64,000 bases of DNA from an uncultured Eubacterium sp. (lineage in GTDB: Bacteria; Bacillota; Clostridia; Lachnospirales; Lachnospiraceae): positions 33,139-97,138 of the forward strand of contig CANDJC010000002.1 of the NCBI GenBank assembly GCA_947384955.1, given 5' to 3'. This document shows, piece by piece, positions 52,206-61,488 of the stretch; the stretch's first letter is position 1, and every line of letters starts with the position of its first letter. The notes under the pieces are model-generated. The model was given only the letters and a program-made list of their open reading frames with translations. It was not told the DNA's origin and did not search any database. Position numbers and translations under genes: made by a program.

Positions 52206-53783
52206 TTAAGTCTCCTTCTCCCGGTATGCAATGATAACTTCATATATCCTGCGCCCGTTACATTCAATTTCCCTGCTCTCTCCCGGTGATTTCTGATTCT
52301 CGCAGAAGCTTACCAGATATCCCTGCTCCGCGCCTCTCGCTTCCAGATAACCAGCCAGCTGCTCATAGCCTTCACGCTCTTTTTTGATGCCATGCCACAG
52401 CTTTAATTCCACGATAAATTCTTCAGGCCCGTAAAAAACCTGAATATCCATTCTTGTATTCTGCCTGGTCTGTGATTCTACTGCATAATGGCCTGTTCCA
52501 TTTATAATCGGGCGCAGAAAACAAAGAAACAAAAGCCTGCCCTGGCGTTCTACAAACCCTTCATCTTCCCTCCGGTACTCCGACTTTAAAAACATTGCAA
52601 ATTTTTCCAGGACCAGTTTCATATCCAGTCTTCCATTTCGAATATACTGGAATTTATCCGCGTATTTCGGCAGAAGCAGATTTTTAGTTTTATTCACAGA
52701 TATCAGATATTCATAAATATATGTCTCAAAAACAAGGTTCGAGATGCCGACCTGGCCGTCTTTATTCTGGAAAATGCCATACATAGCGCCTCTTGCAATT
52801 TCAGGATTTGACAGTACAAAAGGTACTGCCTCTCCCTGTATCAGCACTGCCTCCGCCAGTTTTCTAAAATCTTCATAATTCTCCAGATTTTTAATGACAT
52901 CATCGAAAAGCGTATTTGTGCCGCGAAGCAGTGCATTCAAAGCGGTTCGAAGCCCATCCGCGTTCCAGTGCAGATGTTCTTCATCGATTTTTTTACACAG
53001 CCAGCTGACAAGAAATGGATAACCGCCCGTATATTTATGCAGCTCGCATGCTATAGCATGTACATCCATGCCTGTATGATAATCTGCCTCATATTCCAGC
53101 AGCATGCTTTCGATTTCTTTCACAGAAAATCCCATATCTATCTGAAAATCTGCCGCAATGTTCCAGGGACTGTTATACTGCTGGCTTTGTTCTGGACGCA
53201 GCTTCATTTTTAAGTTCTTTATATCGTGAACGCCCGCTAAAATAACACTTTTAAATGTAGCATCGCGTCCCGCATTTCTCCGCAGATATTTCTGCCGCAG
53301 CAGCCCGAGCAGAAGCAAAAACAGCTGGTTATCTGCTGCCTTGTCTGTTTCATCTGCCATTAAAATAATTTCCCTGCTGCTGATGCGGCAGAGCTTTGTG
53401 ATTCTCCTGTTCAGGTCATCCATAGGCAGTGTGCCGGAAACCGGTTCCCGAAAAATTTCCAGCAGCGTATCTGAAACATCATTTAACAGCAGAGCCTCCG
53501 CTATTTTATTCGAAAAACCCTGAGCCAGCGAAAAAATGGATTCAAAACAGTCGTCCGAAGCTTCAAAGCTAAGGTCCAGTACAATGTAATCATTTTTCAG
53601 CCGATGATACAGCAGCTCTAACGTCGTTGTTTTCCCATACTGTCTGGCACAGTTTATCGTAAAGTATGCATCGCGCTCAATATATTTATCGATAATCAGA
53701 CTAATCTTTTCACTTGTATCTGCCATATAATGCAGCCTTGGGATACAGAGTCCTGTGATATTAAATTCTTTTTTCCCAGCCAT
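52206..53783 (-). CDS. AAA-ATPase-like protein with PD-(D/E)XK C-terminal domain
   Basis: The 525-residue protein belongs to the AAA-ATPase_like/PDDEXK_9 group abundant in gut Clostridia. The N-terminal part has NITGLCIPRLHYMADTSEKI and a P-loop in NCARQYGKTTTLELL. The C-terminal part has RMDIQVFYGPEEFIVELKLW with the nuclease-like D...ExK core. Cellular role unknown. It adjoins the restriction-modification operon and could be part of the defence island. Confidence 0.8.
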   Translation of the reverse strand: MAGKKEFNITGLCIPRLHYMADTSEKISLIIDKYIERDAYFTINCARQYGKTTTLELLYHRLKNDYIVLDLSFEASDDCFESIFSLAQGFSNKIAEALLLNDVSDTLLEIFREPVSGTLPMDDLNRRITKLCRISSREIILMADETDKAADNQLFLLLLGLLRQKYLRRNAGRDATFKSVILAGVHDIKNLKMKLRPEQSQQYNSPWNIAADFQIDMGFSVKEIESMLLEYEADYHTGMDVHAIACELHKYTGGYPFLVSWLCKKIDEEHLHWNADGLRTALNALLRGTNTLFDDVIKNLENYEDFRKLAEAVLIQGEAVPFVLSNPEIARGAMYGIFQNKDGQVGISNLVFETYIYEYLISVNKTKNLLLPKYADKFQYIRNGRLDMKLVLEKFAMFLKSEYRREDEGFVERQGRLLFLCFLRPIINGTGHYAVESQTRQNTRMDIQVFYGPEEFIVELKLWHGIKKEREGYEQLAGYLEARGAEQGYLVSFCENQKSPGESREIECNGRRIYEVIIAYREKET

Positions 53784-53811
53784 ACCTGATTTCTCCTTGC
53801 ATTTTTATAAA

Positions 53812-54999
53812 TCAAAATCCAGCATCCGTTCTACAATTCCATTCATTTGTCTGTACTCTTTCTATTTTGGGAACAATCATCTGCATGAGCAGCCCTGTAT
53901 CATCCTGCATCGGCTTTTGCGGAATCGGCTCCCCTTTTCCCTGACTGTACAGATTGGCTGTAACCGCAAGGCAGACGGCGTCCACAATGTCATCTTCCAT
54001 GCATCTGTATTTCTCTGCCTGCTCTGTGATAAACCGGACGTCTGCCTGCGGAAGATAACGCCTTAGAATTTTCACCCTTTCCAGCATACCGGCGCACCGC
54101 TGCTTCTTCGTCATGACCACGGCCCCGTTCAGCTTTGCAAAACATACTTCCAGATGACTTTCTTTTATCACATTCCGAAATTCTGCATGATGCTGCAAAA
54201 ACTCATCTAATTCTCTTATTTTCGGGAAAATAGCGATTGCCTGTGAAGAAAGCCCGGCGCCAAGCACCTTTTGGTTTTCCTCTGTCTGTTTCTGTTTTGA
54301 CTGCGCATATACCGCCTGCCTGCACGGAGATGGAAAAACCGTCGAAGAACGCTTTTTCAGTATTTTCCTGGCTTCTGCGTCCGGCCTTATCTGCTGTTTC
54401 GTGCCGGGAAGACCGATTACCATATCAATCAGTATCTGGTCAGATGCCGGATGTGCCTGCACCAGTTCCTCTATGGTACCGTATTTTTCCACCTGCAGCC
54501 TGCCGCCGCTGATTACGGCCGCAATCCAGCCGCCTTTGCAGCCGTCAGCGCCAATGCATGTTACCGTCTCATCCAGCCGGTATGTATCTGCCGTCCTGCC
54601 AAGCGGTATTTTCCCTGCCATTCGGATAATATGCGCAAGATTCTTATTTCCCGCAAAACGGCTTTCATCGGTAAAATCTTCTGAAAGACTCAGCCATTCC
54701 AGAGGATTTAGTTCTTCCTGAAGATTTACGTTCTTATTCAGCCGCCCTGCATAAATTTCCAGTACATAATCATGGACATAATATGTGAAATCCATCAGAT
54801 GTACCAGCTGAATATCATCCCTGGATATCCCCGTTTCCTCCTGCAGTTCTCTATATGCGGCATCCAGCCCTGATTCTGCGCCTTCCGCTTTTCCGCCCAC
54901 AAAATTATACAGGCCCTGATACGGCTCCTTCGTTCTTCTGCAAAAAAGTGCCTTCTGTTCACTTTCATGAAATACGGCAATACAGTTATAAACTCTCAT
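53812..54999 (-). CDS. Nudix hydrolase fused to DUF429
   Basis: The 395-residue protein starts with a Nudix domain (1-140): the box GKAEGAESGLDAAYRELQEE plus TGI matches GX5EX7REUXEEXGU. From about residue 145 it has a DUF429 domain (IGADGCKGGWIAAVI, then ILIDMVIGLPG, then EDDIVDAVCLAVTA), an RNase H-like fold. A nucleotide- or nucleic-acid-related role is plausible, but the substrate is unknown. The fusion is unusual. Confidence 0.8.
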   Translation of the reverse strand: MRVYNCIAVFHESEQKALFCRRTKEPYQGLYNFVGGKAEGAESGLDAAYRELQEETGISRDDIQLVHLMDFTYYVHDYVLEIYAGRLNKNVNLQEELNPLEWLSLSEDFTDESRFAGNKNLAHIIRMAGKIPLGRTADTYRLDETVTCIGADGCKGGWIAAVISGGRLQVEKYGTIEELVQAHPASDQILIDMVIGLPGTKQQIRPDAEARKILKKRSSTVFPSPCRQAVYAQSKQKQTEENQKVLGAGLSSQAIAIFPKIRELDEFLQHHAEFRNVIKESHLEVCFAKLNGAVVMTKKQRCAGMLERVKILRRYLPQADVRFITEQAEKYRCMEDDIVDAVCLAVTANLYSQGKGEPIPQKPMQDDTGLLMQMIVPKIERVQTNEWNCRTDAGF

Positions 55000-55008
55000 C
55001 CGGCTTCC

Positions 55009-55073
55009 TTCTTTCGTTTATTTTTTCTCACAATCACAGCTTCGTTCTTTCGTTTATTTTTTTCTCACAATCA
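55009..55073. repeat. 28-bp direct repeat
   Basis: TTCTTTCGTTTATTTTTT followed by CTCACAATCA occurs at 55009-55036 and again at 55045-55073 with one extra T. The second copy encodes the last codons of the methyltransferase fusion, so the gene end was duplicated into the intergenic space. Confidence 0.7.
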
Positions 55074-56526
55074 TATTTACCCACGGTTTATTTTTATAAT
55101 CCGGCCTTACATCCTGTGATTCAAAGCTCTCTTCCAATGCAAACAGCCCGTCTTTTAAAAACAGCTCTTCCAGCTCCTCTTTATGATAATCACTGAAAAG
55201 CCGTTCCAGACGTACTTCCTGGACATCTCCGTCTTTAAAGGACGCATATAAAATCCCGTCTTTTTTCAGCGCTCTGTGAAATTTCCGCAAAATAGCCGGA
55301 AGAACATTTTTCTCCACATGCAGCAGCGAAGCGCACGCCCAGATACCGTCATATTTCCCGGTATCATCGATTTCATCAAACCGCATGCATTTCACCGGCA
55401 TTCCCAGATACTCCGACGCGGCCTGGCACATCTTTTCAGAAGCATCCACAGCCTGTACCCGCAGCCCGTATTCTAAAAACACCCTGCTGTCCCTGCCGCT
55501 TCCGCATCCGGCGTCTAACACCAGACTGCCCGGCTTCAGGCGCTGTAAAAATTTATTCTGGCAGAAGCTCATATCCATACTTTTTGTCCTTTCGATAAAT
55601 GCCTCTGTATTCCGGTTGTAATAATCAATTGTAAAATCTGTATTCTGTTTTTTTATTTTACTGTCGTCACCAGTAAATTCACCTGGAATCCCAGCTGCAC
55701 GTATCCCTGTATCTGTCATCGTCTTTTTCATCACTCCGTATCCGCTTCCAATTTTTCCGCCCTGTAACAAATGCTGCTTCATATTTTTCTGCAGCGCAGT
55801 ATTTTCCGGCAAATCTGTCAGCCTGCAGTTTTTTGTTTTAAATACCCAGATTATATATTCTTCATCGGATTCATCCGTTTTTTGTATCTCAAACCTTCTC
55901 TGAAAGTCCAGAATATGCGAATTCTCAGGCAGAAGTTTTTTCAATTCGGGCGACAGCAGCCAAGAATTGCAAACAAACTCTGCATCCTGATACTCCGGGA
56001 AGTAAGTATCAAAAAACTTTCTGGCACTGCTGACAGATTCCCCGCATGATTCTTTATCCAGACATGCATCCGACGGAATATGCACACTGAGAACCGGCCT
56101 GCCTTCTGTCTGTTTCATCTCATATTCCAGCGCACCCAGCCGGAATAAACTGCCGCTAATCTGCCGCGCCGTCCACCATTCCCGGTCAAACGCATATTCC
56201 CCGGTCTTTTCCCTGCATTCCTCTATAAATCTCGGAAAACAGCCCATCGTATCCCAGAATATACGTTCCGAAATTCCCCTGTCCATATACCAGCTGTACA
56301 AATCCGCTGCACACGCCAGCATGCAGGTCAGCATTTTCACATGCCTGTTATCTGTTACAAAAAGCTGACGGAGCATTTTCCTCGTCTCTGCTTCTGTATC
56401 CATTCGTTTCAATCCGTCTGCAAGAGGCCGTATTTTCTGAAATTCTTCTGTCTGGGAATATCTGACTGCTTCCGTCTGCAGTTCCTGCTGCAGATGGATT
56501 CCTTTGCATAATTGTTCTAAATTCAT
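55054..56526 (-). CDS. Acyltransferase-like domain fused to an SAM methyltransferase
   Basis: Starting at the ATG at 56526 (after AAGGG), 490 residues. The N-terminal half (EWWTARQISGSLFRLGALEY, then ILDFQRRFEI) resembles the acyltransferase-domain proteins of Clostridia. The C-terminal half (from about residue 300) is a class I methyltransferase with motif I VLDAGCGSGRDSR, then VQAVDASEKMC and YDGIWACASLLHV. A linker carries basic residues. Substrate unknown. Confidence 0.75.
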   Translation of the reverse strand: MNLEQLCKGIHLQQELQTEAVRYSQTEEFQKIRPLADGLKRMDTEAETRKMLRQLFVTDNRHVKMLTCMLACAADLYSWYMDRGISERIFWDTMGCFPRFIEECREKTGEYAFDREWWTARQISGSLFRLGALEYEMKQTEGRPVLSVHIPSDACLDKESCGESVSSARKFFDTYFPEYQDAEFVCNSWLLSPELKKLLPENSHILDFQRRFEIQKTDESDEEYIIWVFKTKNCRLTDLPENTALQKNMKQHLLQGGKIGSGYGVMKKTMTDTGIRAAGIPGEFTGDDSKIKKQNTDFTIDYYNRNTEAFIERTKSMDMSFCQNKFLQRLKPGSLVLDAGCGSGRDSRVFLEYGLRVQAVDASEKMCQAASEYLGMPVKCMRFDEIDDTGKYDGIWACASLLHVEKNVLPAILRKFHRALKKDGILYASFKDGDVQEVRLERLFSDYHKEELEELFLKDGLFALEESFESQDVRPDYKNKPWVNMIVRKK

Positions 56527-56687
56527 AACACCCTTCTTCCATTTGTTTGTTTCGAATTTTTTGAATTCACCTGAATTCCATTTTACCATGCGGTGAGAAT
56601 TTTATCTACTTTGAATTCTGCAATTTATGGGAAGCCGGGACATCTCCAAATCCCCCGGCAGAAATTTCTGGAACCCTCAGATATTAT

Positions 56688-56716
56688 TTGCTACCACCCC
56701 AAAAAAATGATATACT
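56688..56716 (+). promoter_or_regulatory. Possible feo promoter
   Basis: TTGCTA (56688-56693), a 17-base spacer and TATACT (56711-56716). I saw no convincing Fur or DtxR box. Confidence 0.45.
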
Positions 56717-56753
56717 TTCTTCAGCAGCAAACAGACATCAAGGAGGCAGTCAA

Positions 56754-56987
56754 ATGTTACTAAAAGATATCCCGAAAGGCCAGAGCTGCATTGTAGAACA
56801 GTTAAACCTCCCATTTCAAATGGAACGCAGGCTGGAAGCTCTCGGCATGACAAAAGAGTCCGTGATATCGGTATTAAACCGCAAAGGACGCGGAATCATG
56901 ATTATTAAACTGCGCGGCGCCCGTTTTGCATTGGGTTATAACATGACAAAAAATATTACAGTGCGCAAAGTGAGGGAAACATCATGA
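56754..56987 (+). CDS. feoA: FeoA, ferrous iron transport protein
   Basis: The 77-residue SH3-like protein (MLLKDIPKGQSCIVEQL...) has the GMTKESVISVLNRKGRG core. It starts at the ATG at 56754 after AAGGAGG; the longer open frame overlaps the promoter. It overlaps feoB by 4 bases and supports FeoB function. Confidence 0.9.
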   Translation: MLLKDIPKGQSCIVEQLNLPFQMERRLEALGMTKESVISVLNRKGRGIMIIKLRGARFALGYNMTKNITVRKVRETS

Positions 56988-59032
56988 AGGAAAAAGAAAA
57001 CTTAACAATCGGATTTATCGGCAATCCAAACTGCGGCAAAACAACGCTGTTTAACGCCTATACCGGAGCAAACTTAAAAGTCGCCAACTGGCCGGGCGTT
57101 ACCGTAGAAAAAGTAGAAAGCGCAATCCGCGACCATGGCCTGAATATCCGTCTGGTCGACCTGCCAGGTACTTACAGCCTGACTTCTTATACAATGGAAG
57201 AGACCGTTTCCAGACAGTTTATCCTAAGCGATGAAGTCGATGTTGTCATTAATGTCGCAGACGCTTCTTCCCTGGAACGAAGCCTTTACCTGACACTGCA
57301 GCTGTTAGAATTAGGCAAGCCCGTCGTGTTAGCGCTGAATATGATGGATATTGTGGAAAAACGCGGCATGGAAATTGACCTGCACCGTCTGCCGGAAATG
57401 CTCGGCATCCCGGTGATTCCGGTATCTGCCAGAAAGCGGAGCGGACTTGACTCTCTGCTCCATGCGGCGGCTCATCATAAAGGCCAGGAAGACCCGGACA
57501 GCCTGATTCATCACCATAAACATCCTGTTCATCACATCCATGACCATCACTCAGAATACGCCATGGTATATTCCGATGAAATAGAAGATTATATTGACCG
57601 GATTATCACAGCCTTGCGGGAAAAATATCCGTCTCTTTCCAACTATCGCTGGCACGCGATTAAACTGTTAGAGCACGATAAAGAAGTAACTGAAACATAT
57701 CCTGCAGACCTTCCTGAGATATTAAATAAAAATTATGAATCTCAGATTATTAATGAAAAATATGATTTTATCGAAGAAATCATCAGTGAAGTGCTTTTAC
57801 ATAAACAGCGCCAGGACCGTTTTACCGAACGGATTGACGAGGCGCTGACCCATCCTGTCTGGGGAATTCCTATTTTTCTGGGCATTATGGCAGTTGTGTT
57901 TTTCCTGACATTTGCCGTCGGCGACTGGATTAAAGGATATTTTGAAACCGCGATTGACTGGCTCTCCGCCGTAACGGAACAGGGATTAAGCGCTATCCAT
58001 ACGCATCCGATTGTCCGCTCTTTAGCGGTAGAAGGAGTCATCGGCGGTGTCGGTACCATTATTACGTTTCTTCCGAATATTTTTATTCTGTTCCTGGCCC
58101 TTGCCTTTTTGGAAGACAGCGGCTATATGGCGCGGGTCGCCTATATTATGGAAGGGCTTATGAGCCGGCTGGGACTTTCCGGCAAAGCATTTATTCCCAT
58201 GCTTCTCGGCTTTGGCTGCACGGTTCCGGCTATTATGGCGTCCCGTGCCCTGGAAAGCAGGCGCGACCGGTTTAAAGTCATGCTCGTAACACCTTTTATG
58301 AGCTGTAACGCACGCCTAACGATTTACATCCTGTTTGCTGAAATGTTTTTCGGCAGATATGCCATGCCGGCAGCATATTCTATGTATTTAATCGGCATTG
58401 CCGTAGCGATTCTCGTATCGCTGGCGCTGCATCTTTTAGACCGCCAGAAAAGCGAGAACTATCTGCTGATTGAACTGCCGGAATATAAAATGCCGGATGC
58501 AAGAACTGTATGGATTTATGTATGGGATAAGGTAAAGGATTATCTTGGCAAAGCCGGCACAACGATTTTTCTGGCTACCCTTTTCATCTGGGTACTGCTG
58601 AATTTCGGCCCACACGGCTATTCTCCCGATATGTCAGACGGATTCGGCGCTATCATCGGCAAATGGCTCGTTCCGGTATTTGCTCCGGTCGGGCTGGGGT
58701 TCTGGCAGATTACGGTTGCGCTGATTGCCGGAATCTCCGCAAAAGAAGTGGTGGTTTCAAGCTGCGCCGTTTTGTTTGGAATCGTAAACGCAAACTCCGC
58801 TTCCGGCATGGCGAAATTTGCGGATGTCCTGCAGGGAATCGGGTTTGGCCCGCTGAATGCATTCTGCCTGATGGTTTTCTGCCTGCTTTATGTACCATGT
58901 GCAGCGGCACTGGCAGCCATTCAGAAAGAATCCGGCAGCTGGAAATGGACGGCGTTTGTAACGGTATTTCAGCTCGCTGTAGCCTGGGCAGTCACTTTTA
59001 TCGTGTACCAGGCAGGAATTCTGCTGGCATAA
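56984..59032 (+). CDS. feoB: FeoB, ferrous iron transporter
   Basis: The 682-residue protein has an N-terminal G domain (G1 GNPNCGKT 13-20, NWPGVTVE, DLPGTYSLT, NMMD) and C-terminal gate-type membrane helices (ILFLALAFLEDSGYMARVAY, GFGCTVPAIMA). A His-rich stretch near residues 175-192 (HHHKHPVHHIHDHH) is an addition that could bind metal. It imports Fe2+ across the cytoplasmic membrane. Confidence 0.94.
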   Translation: MKEKENLTIGFIGNPNCGKTTLFNAYTGANLKVANWPGVTVEKVESAIRDHGLNIRLVDLPGTYSLTSYTMEETVSRQFILSDEVDVVINVADASSLERSLYLTLQLLELGKPVVLALNMMDIVEKRGMEIDLHRLPEMLGIPVIPVSARKRSGLDSLLHAAAHHKGQEDPDSLIHHHKHPVHHIHDHHSEYAMVYSDEIEDYIDRIITALREKYPSLSNYRWHAIKLLEHDKEVTETYPADLPEILNKNYESQIINEKYDFIEEIISEVLLHKQRQDRFTERIDEALTHPVWGIPIFLGIMAVVFFLTFAVGDWIKGYFETAIDWLSAVTEQGLSAIHTHPIVRSLAVEGVIGGVGTIITFLPNIFILFLALAFLEDSGYMARVAYIMEGLMSRLGLSGKAFIPMLLGFGCTVPAIMASRALESRRDRFKVMLVTPFMSCNARLTIYILFAEMFFGRYAMPAAYSMYLIGIAVAILVSLALHLLDRQKSENYLLIELPEYKMPDARTVWIYVWDKVKDYLGKAGTTIFLATLFIWVLLNFGPHGYSPDMSDGFGAIIGKWLVPVFAPVGLGFWQITVALIAGISAKEVVVSSCAVLFGIVNANSASGMAKFADVLQGIGFGPLNAFCLMVFCLLYVPCAAALAAIQKESGSWKWTAFVTVFQLAVAWAVTFIVYQAGILLA

Positions 59033-59077
59033 AGCTGCCGCATCCTGCGTAATCATCTGCAGTTAAATCAAGCCGAA

Positions 59078-59121
59078 GATTTTGCAGCGGTCTGCTCCTT
59101 TTAGCACACTGCTGCAAAATC
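59078..59121. terminator. Terminator between feoB and the ABC operon
   Basis: GATTTTGCAGC (59078-59088) pairs perfectly with GCTGCAAAATC (59111-59121). It lies between convergent genes. Confidence 0.65.
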
Positions 59122-59162
59122 CACATTCTCCTTTCATTTTACATTCCATATTTAACCATAAC

Positions 59163-59819
59163 CTAAAACTGCTTCCTCTTCATAACAGCCGCCGACACCG
59201 CATACGAAATCCCCATCAGCAATACCGCCAGAACACAGATACCTGCCACAACAGCCTGCGGACTCAGCATCTGCAGGACATTTCCAGCCGCCTCCAAATC
59301 CACATCAGCCGCTTTCATAATCTGCTGTATTCCATAACTAACTCCTACAATGCAGACAAACACTGCAATCAGCGCCACGCGGCTTCCAGATGAGCCATAT
59401 TTCAGCTGCACCGGTATCGTAACAGACTGTATCATTGCGGAGGTCAGCATAGATGCCGCCAGTACGCTTCCCCACTCAGCCATTTCGAAATCAAGCTGCT
59501 GTACTGCCGCGATTACAGCAGACGCCGCTGTACCGTATATGAATACAGCCGCCAGCATCAGTATGCCGAGCAGATACTTTTCCATTACGTATGTTTTCCG
59601 GCTGGCCGGCAGTGTCATTAAAAATCCCATCCCGTTATTTTCTTCATCGTAACTGATTGTACTGATTACAAGCATGGAAAGCATCGCCGACAGATAAGAG
59701 AACACAAATCCCTGACTATTTCCTTTTACAAGCAGCAGCAGAGAAACCCCGGCCATAACAATCAGAAACAGCCTCTGAACTTTTAGCAGCTTCAAATCTT
59801 TTATGATTAATCCTTTCAT
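59163..59819 (-). CDS. ABC-2 type membrane protein
   Basis: The 218-residue protein with about six hydrophobic segments is the permease partner of the next gene, with which it overlaps by 4 bases. The VISTISYDEENNGMGFLMTL segment is typical of ABC-2 permeases in YtrA-type operons. Substrate unknown, possibly antimicrobial peptides or cell-wall stress agents. Confidence 0.82.
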   Translation of the reverse strand: MKGLIIKDLKLLKVQRLFLIVMAGVSLLLLVKGNSQGFVFSYLSAMLSMLVISTISYDEENNGMGFLMTLPASRKTYVMEKYLLGILMLAAVFIYGTAASAVIAAVQQLDFEMAEWGSVLAASMLTSAMIQSVTIPVQLKYGSSGSRVALIAVFVCIVGVSYGIQQIMKAADVDLEAAGNVLQMLSPQAVVAGICVLAVLLMGISYAVSAAVMKRKQF

Positions 59820-60664
59820 CTTTTTTCTCCTTTCACCATCATCATAATTAATTCATCAATACTGCCTTTTTCAATCGCAAGCTGCGGATAATTTTCCATA
59901 TAAAAACGTTTCTGGTTTGTCAGGCAGCTGATGCCGAACGATTCTTGTTTGCTCCGCAGGATATATTTTTTATCCAGATTTTCATACTGCTCATGCGTCA
60001 TCTTAAGCAGTGCATAGCTGTCCATCAGCACATCCGTTTCTTCGTGCAGAACCATTTTTCCTTCATGTATCATATAAATATCATCGCAAAAGCCTTCCAA
60101 ATCACCGGAAATATGGGAACTGATTAAAATCGAGCGTTCGCCCTGTTCCATATATTCACGGAGCAGCTGCAGTATTTCATCCCGCGCCAGTACATCCATT
60201 CCGGCTGTCGGCTCATCCAGAATCAGCAGCTTTGCCTCATGGGTCACTGCCGCCAGCAGCTGAAGCTTCCGTTTCATTCCGGTAGAAAATCCTTTCACCC
60301 GTTTATTTAACGGCAGACCGAACGCTTTGCATTTTTCGAGAAAAAAATTCCGGTTAAACTTCGGATACAGGCCCGCGAGCACCGGCACCAGGTCCTGGAT
60401 TGTCAGGTAACCGCTGAATCCTGAATCTGCCAGTACCGCCCCGATTTTTTCTCTGTCTTTTACATCCAGCTTTTCCGGCGGTCTGCCAAATACTTCTGCA
60501 GTGCCGTCTTCACAGCTGACTAATCCCAGCAGTATTTTAAATGCCGTGCTCTTTCCAGCGCCGTTCATCCCAATCAGCCCTGTCACACACCCGGGCTTTA
60601 CTTCCATCGAGCAGTCCAGCTCAAATCCTTCATAATGTTTTTTTGCGTTTACTAATTTTAACAT
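59816..60664 (-). CDS. ABC transporter ATP-binding protein
   Basis: The start at 60664 gives 282 residues (MLKLVNAKKHYEGFELDC...). Walker A GMNGAGKST, signature FSTGMKRKLQLL, Walker B LLILDEPTAGMD and H-loop ISSHI are complete. It lies 4 bases after the GntR gene and pairs with the ABC-2 permease. Confidence 0.92.
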   Translation of the reverse strand: MLKLVNAKKHYEGFELDCSMEVKPGCVTGLIGMNGAGKSTAFKILLGLVSCEDGTAEVFGRPPEKLDVKDREKIGAVLADSGFSGYLTIQDLVPVLAGLYPKFNRNFFLEKCKAFGLPLNKRVKGFSTGMKRKLQLLAAVTHEAKLLILDEPTAGMDVLARDEILQLLREYMEQGERSILISSHISGDLEGFCDDIYMIHEGKMVLHEETDVLMDSYALLKMTHEQYENLDKKYILRSKQESFGISCLTNQKRFYMENYPQLAIEKGSIDELIMMMVKGEKR

Positions 60665-60668
60665 CCTC

Positions 60669-61040
60669 TTAATCCTCCAGCACAATCTGAAATAATTCTG
60701 TAATCTCCTGATCACTCATTCCGCAGCTTCTGCCTTTTCGGATAGCCATTTCCAAATCAGCTTCTACCTCTTTCTTTTTCTCCTCCAGCATCAGCCCCTG
60801 ATTCGCAAGCGTGACAAAGCTGCCTTTTCCATGCACTGTAATAATAAATCCTTCCTCCTCCAGTGCGTCGTATGCCTTTTTTACCGTCAGCGCGCTGACT
60901 TTTAGCTCTTTAGCCAGACTGCGGACCGATGGGAGCGCTGTTTCTTCTTTTAATTCTCCATTCATAATTTTTGCTTTTACCTGTGAAACAATCTGTTCAT
61001 AAATAGGCTGCATAGAAGAATTATTAATAATTAAGTTCAA
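60669..61040 (-). CDS. GntR (YtrA subfamily) regulator
   Basis: The 123-residue protein has the GntR winged helix (PIYEQIVSQVKAKIMNGELK, then LPSVRSLAKELKVSALTVKK) and the short YtrA-type tail. The start is a TTG at 61040, 7 bases after GGGGG. It is the first gene of the operon and probably represses it through the operator at 61064-61112. Confidence 0.88.
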   Translation of the reverse strand: MNLIINNSSMQPIYEQIVSQVKAKIMNGELKEETALPSVRSLAKELKVSALTVKKAYDALEEEGFIITVHGKGSFVTLANQGLMLEEKKKEVEADLEMAIRKGRSCGMSDQEITELFQIVLED

Positions 61041-61063
61041 CCTGATTCCCCCTTTTCGATACA

Positions 61064-61112
61064 AACAGTATATAACAGTGTAGAACTGTTGTCAACTGTT
61101 TTATACTGTTTA
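61064..61112 (-). promoter_or_regulatory. Promoter and palindromic operator of the GntR-ABC operon
   Basis: On the minus strand TTGACA (61096-61091), 17 bases and TATACT (61073-61068). Outer arms AAACAGTATA (61064-61073) and TATACTGTTT (61103-61112) are exact complements. Inner AACAGT/ACTGTT half-sites repeat the motif. The operator covers the whole promoter. Confidence 0.75.
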
Positions 61113-61488
61113 TCACGATACAATAAACATTCAGATTCTCTCTCAGACCATAACCCGGCTTCCTCTGTCTGCTGTACCCAAATTTGTTTTCCGCTCTTAT
61201 TTGTATATAGTGCACAAAAATACTGAAAACTTCTCCCGTTAATTGTAACAAAATTACTTTGCAAAAGCTTAAATTTATGCTAAACTATAGCTATGTTCTT
61301 CTGTAATGCTAACAAAAAACCCCATATGTATTACAGAACTTTGAATTGAACCGTGATAATCAGCTGTTTCTGAAGGGAGATGGATAAAAACTAATAATAA
61401 AGCATAAAAATACATTTATCCCGCTTTTATTTCAGCGGATACAGACGTGAAAAATTATCATTATATGAGCAGAAGGAGTACACAGATC
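61113..61488. other. Region upstream of the chemotaxis receptor
   Basis: No gene. TTGCAA (about 61258-61263) and TAAACT (61280-61285), 16 bases apart, may be a promoter for the receptor gene. A short stretch AAGGGAGATGG near 61374 looks like a ribosome binding site but no frame follows. Confidence 0.35.
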
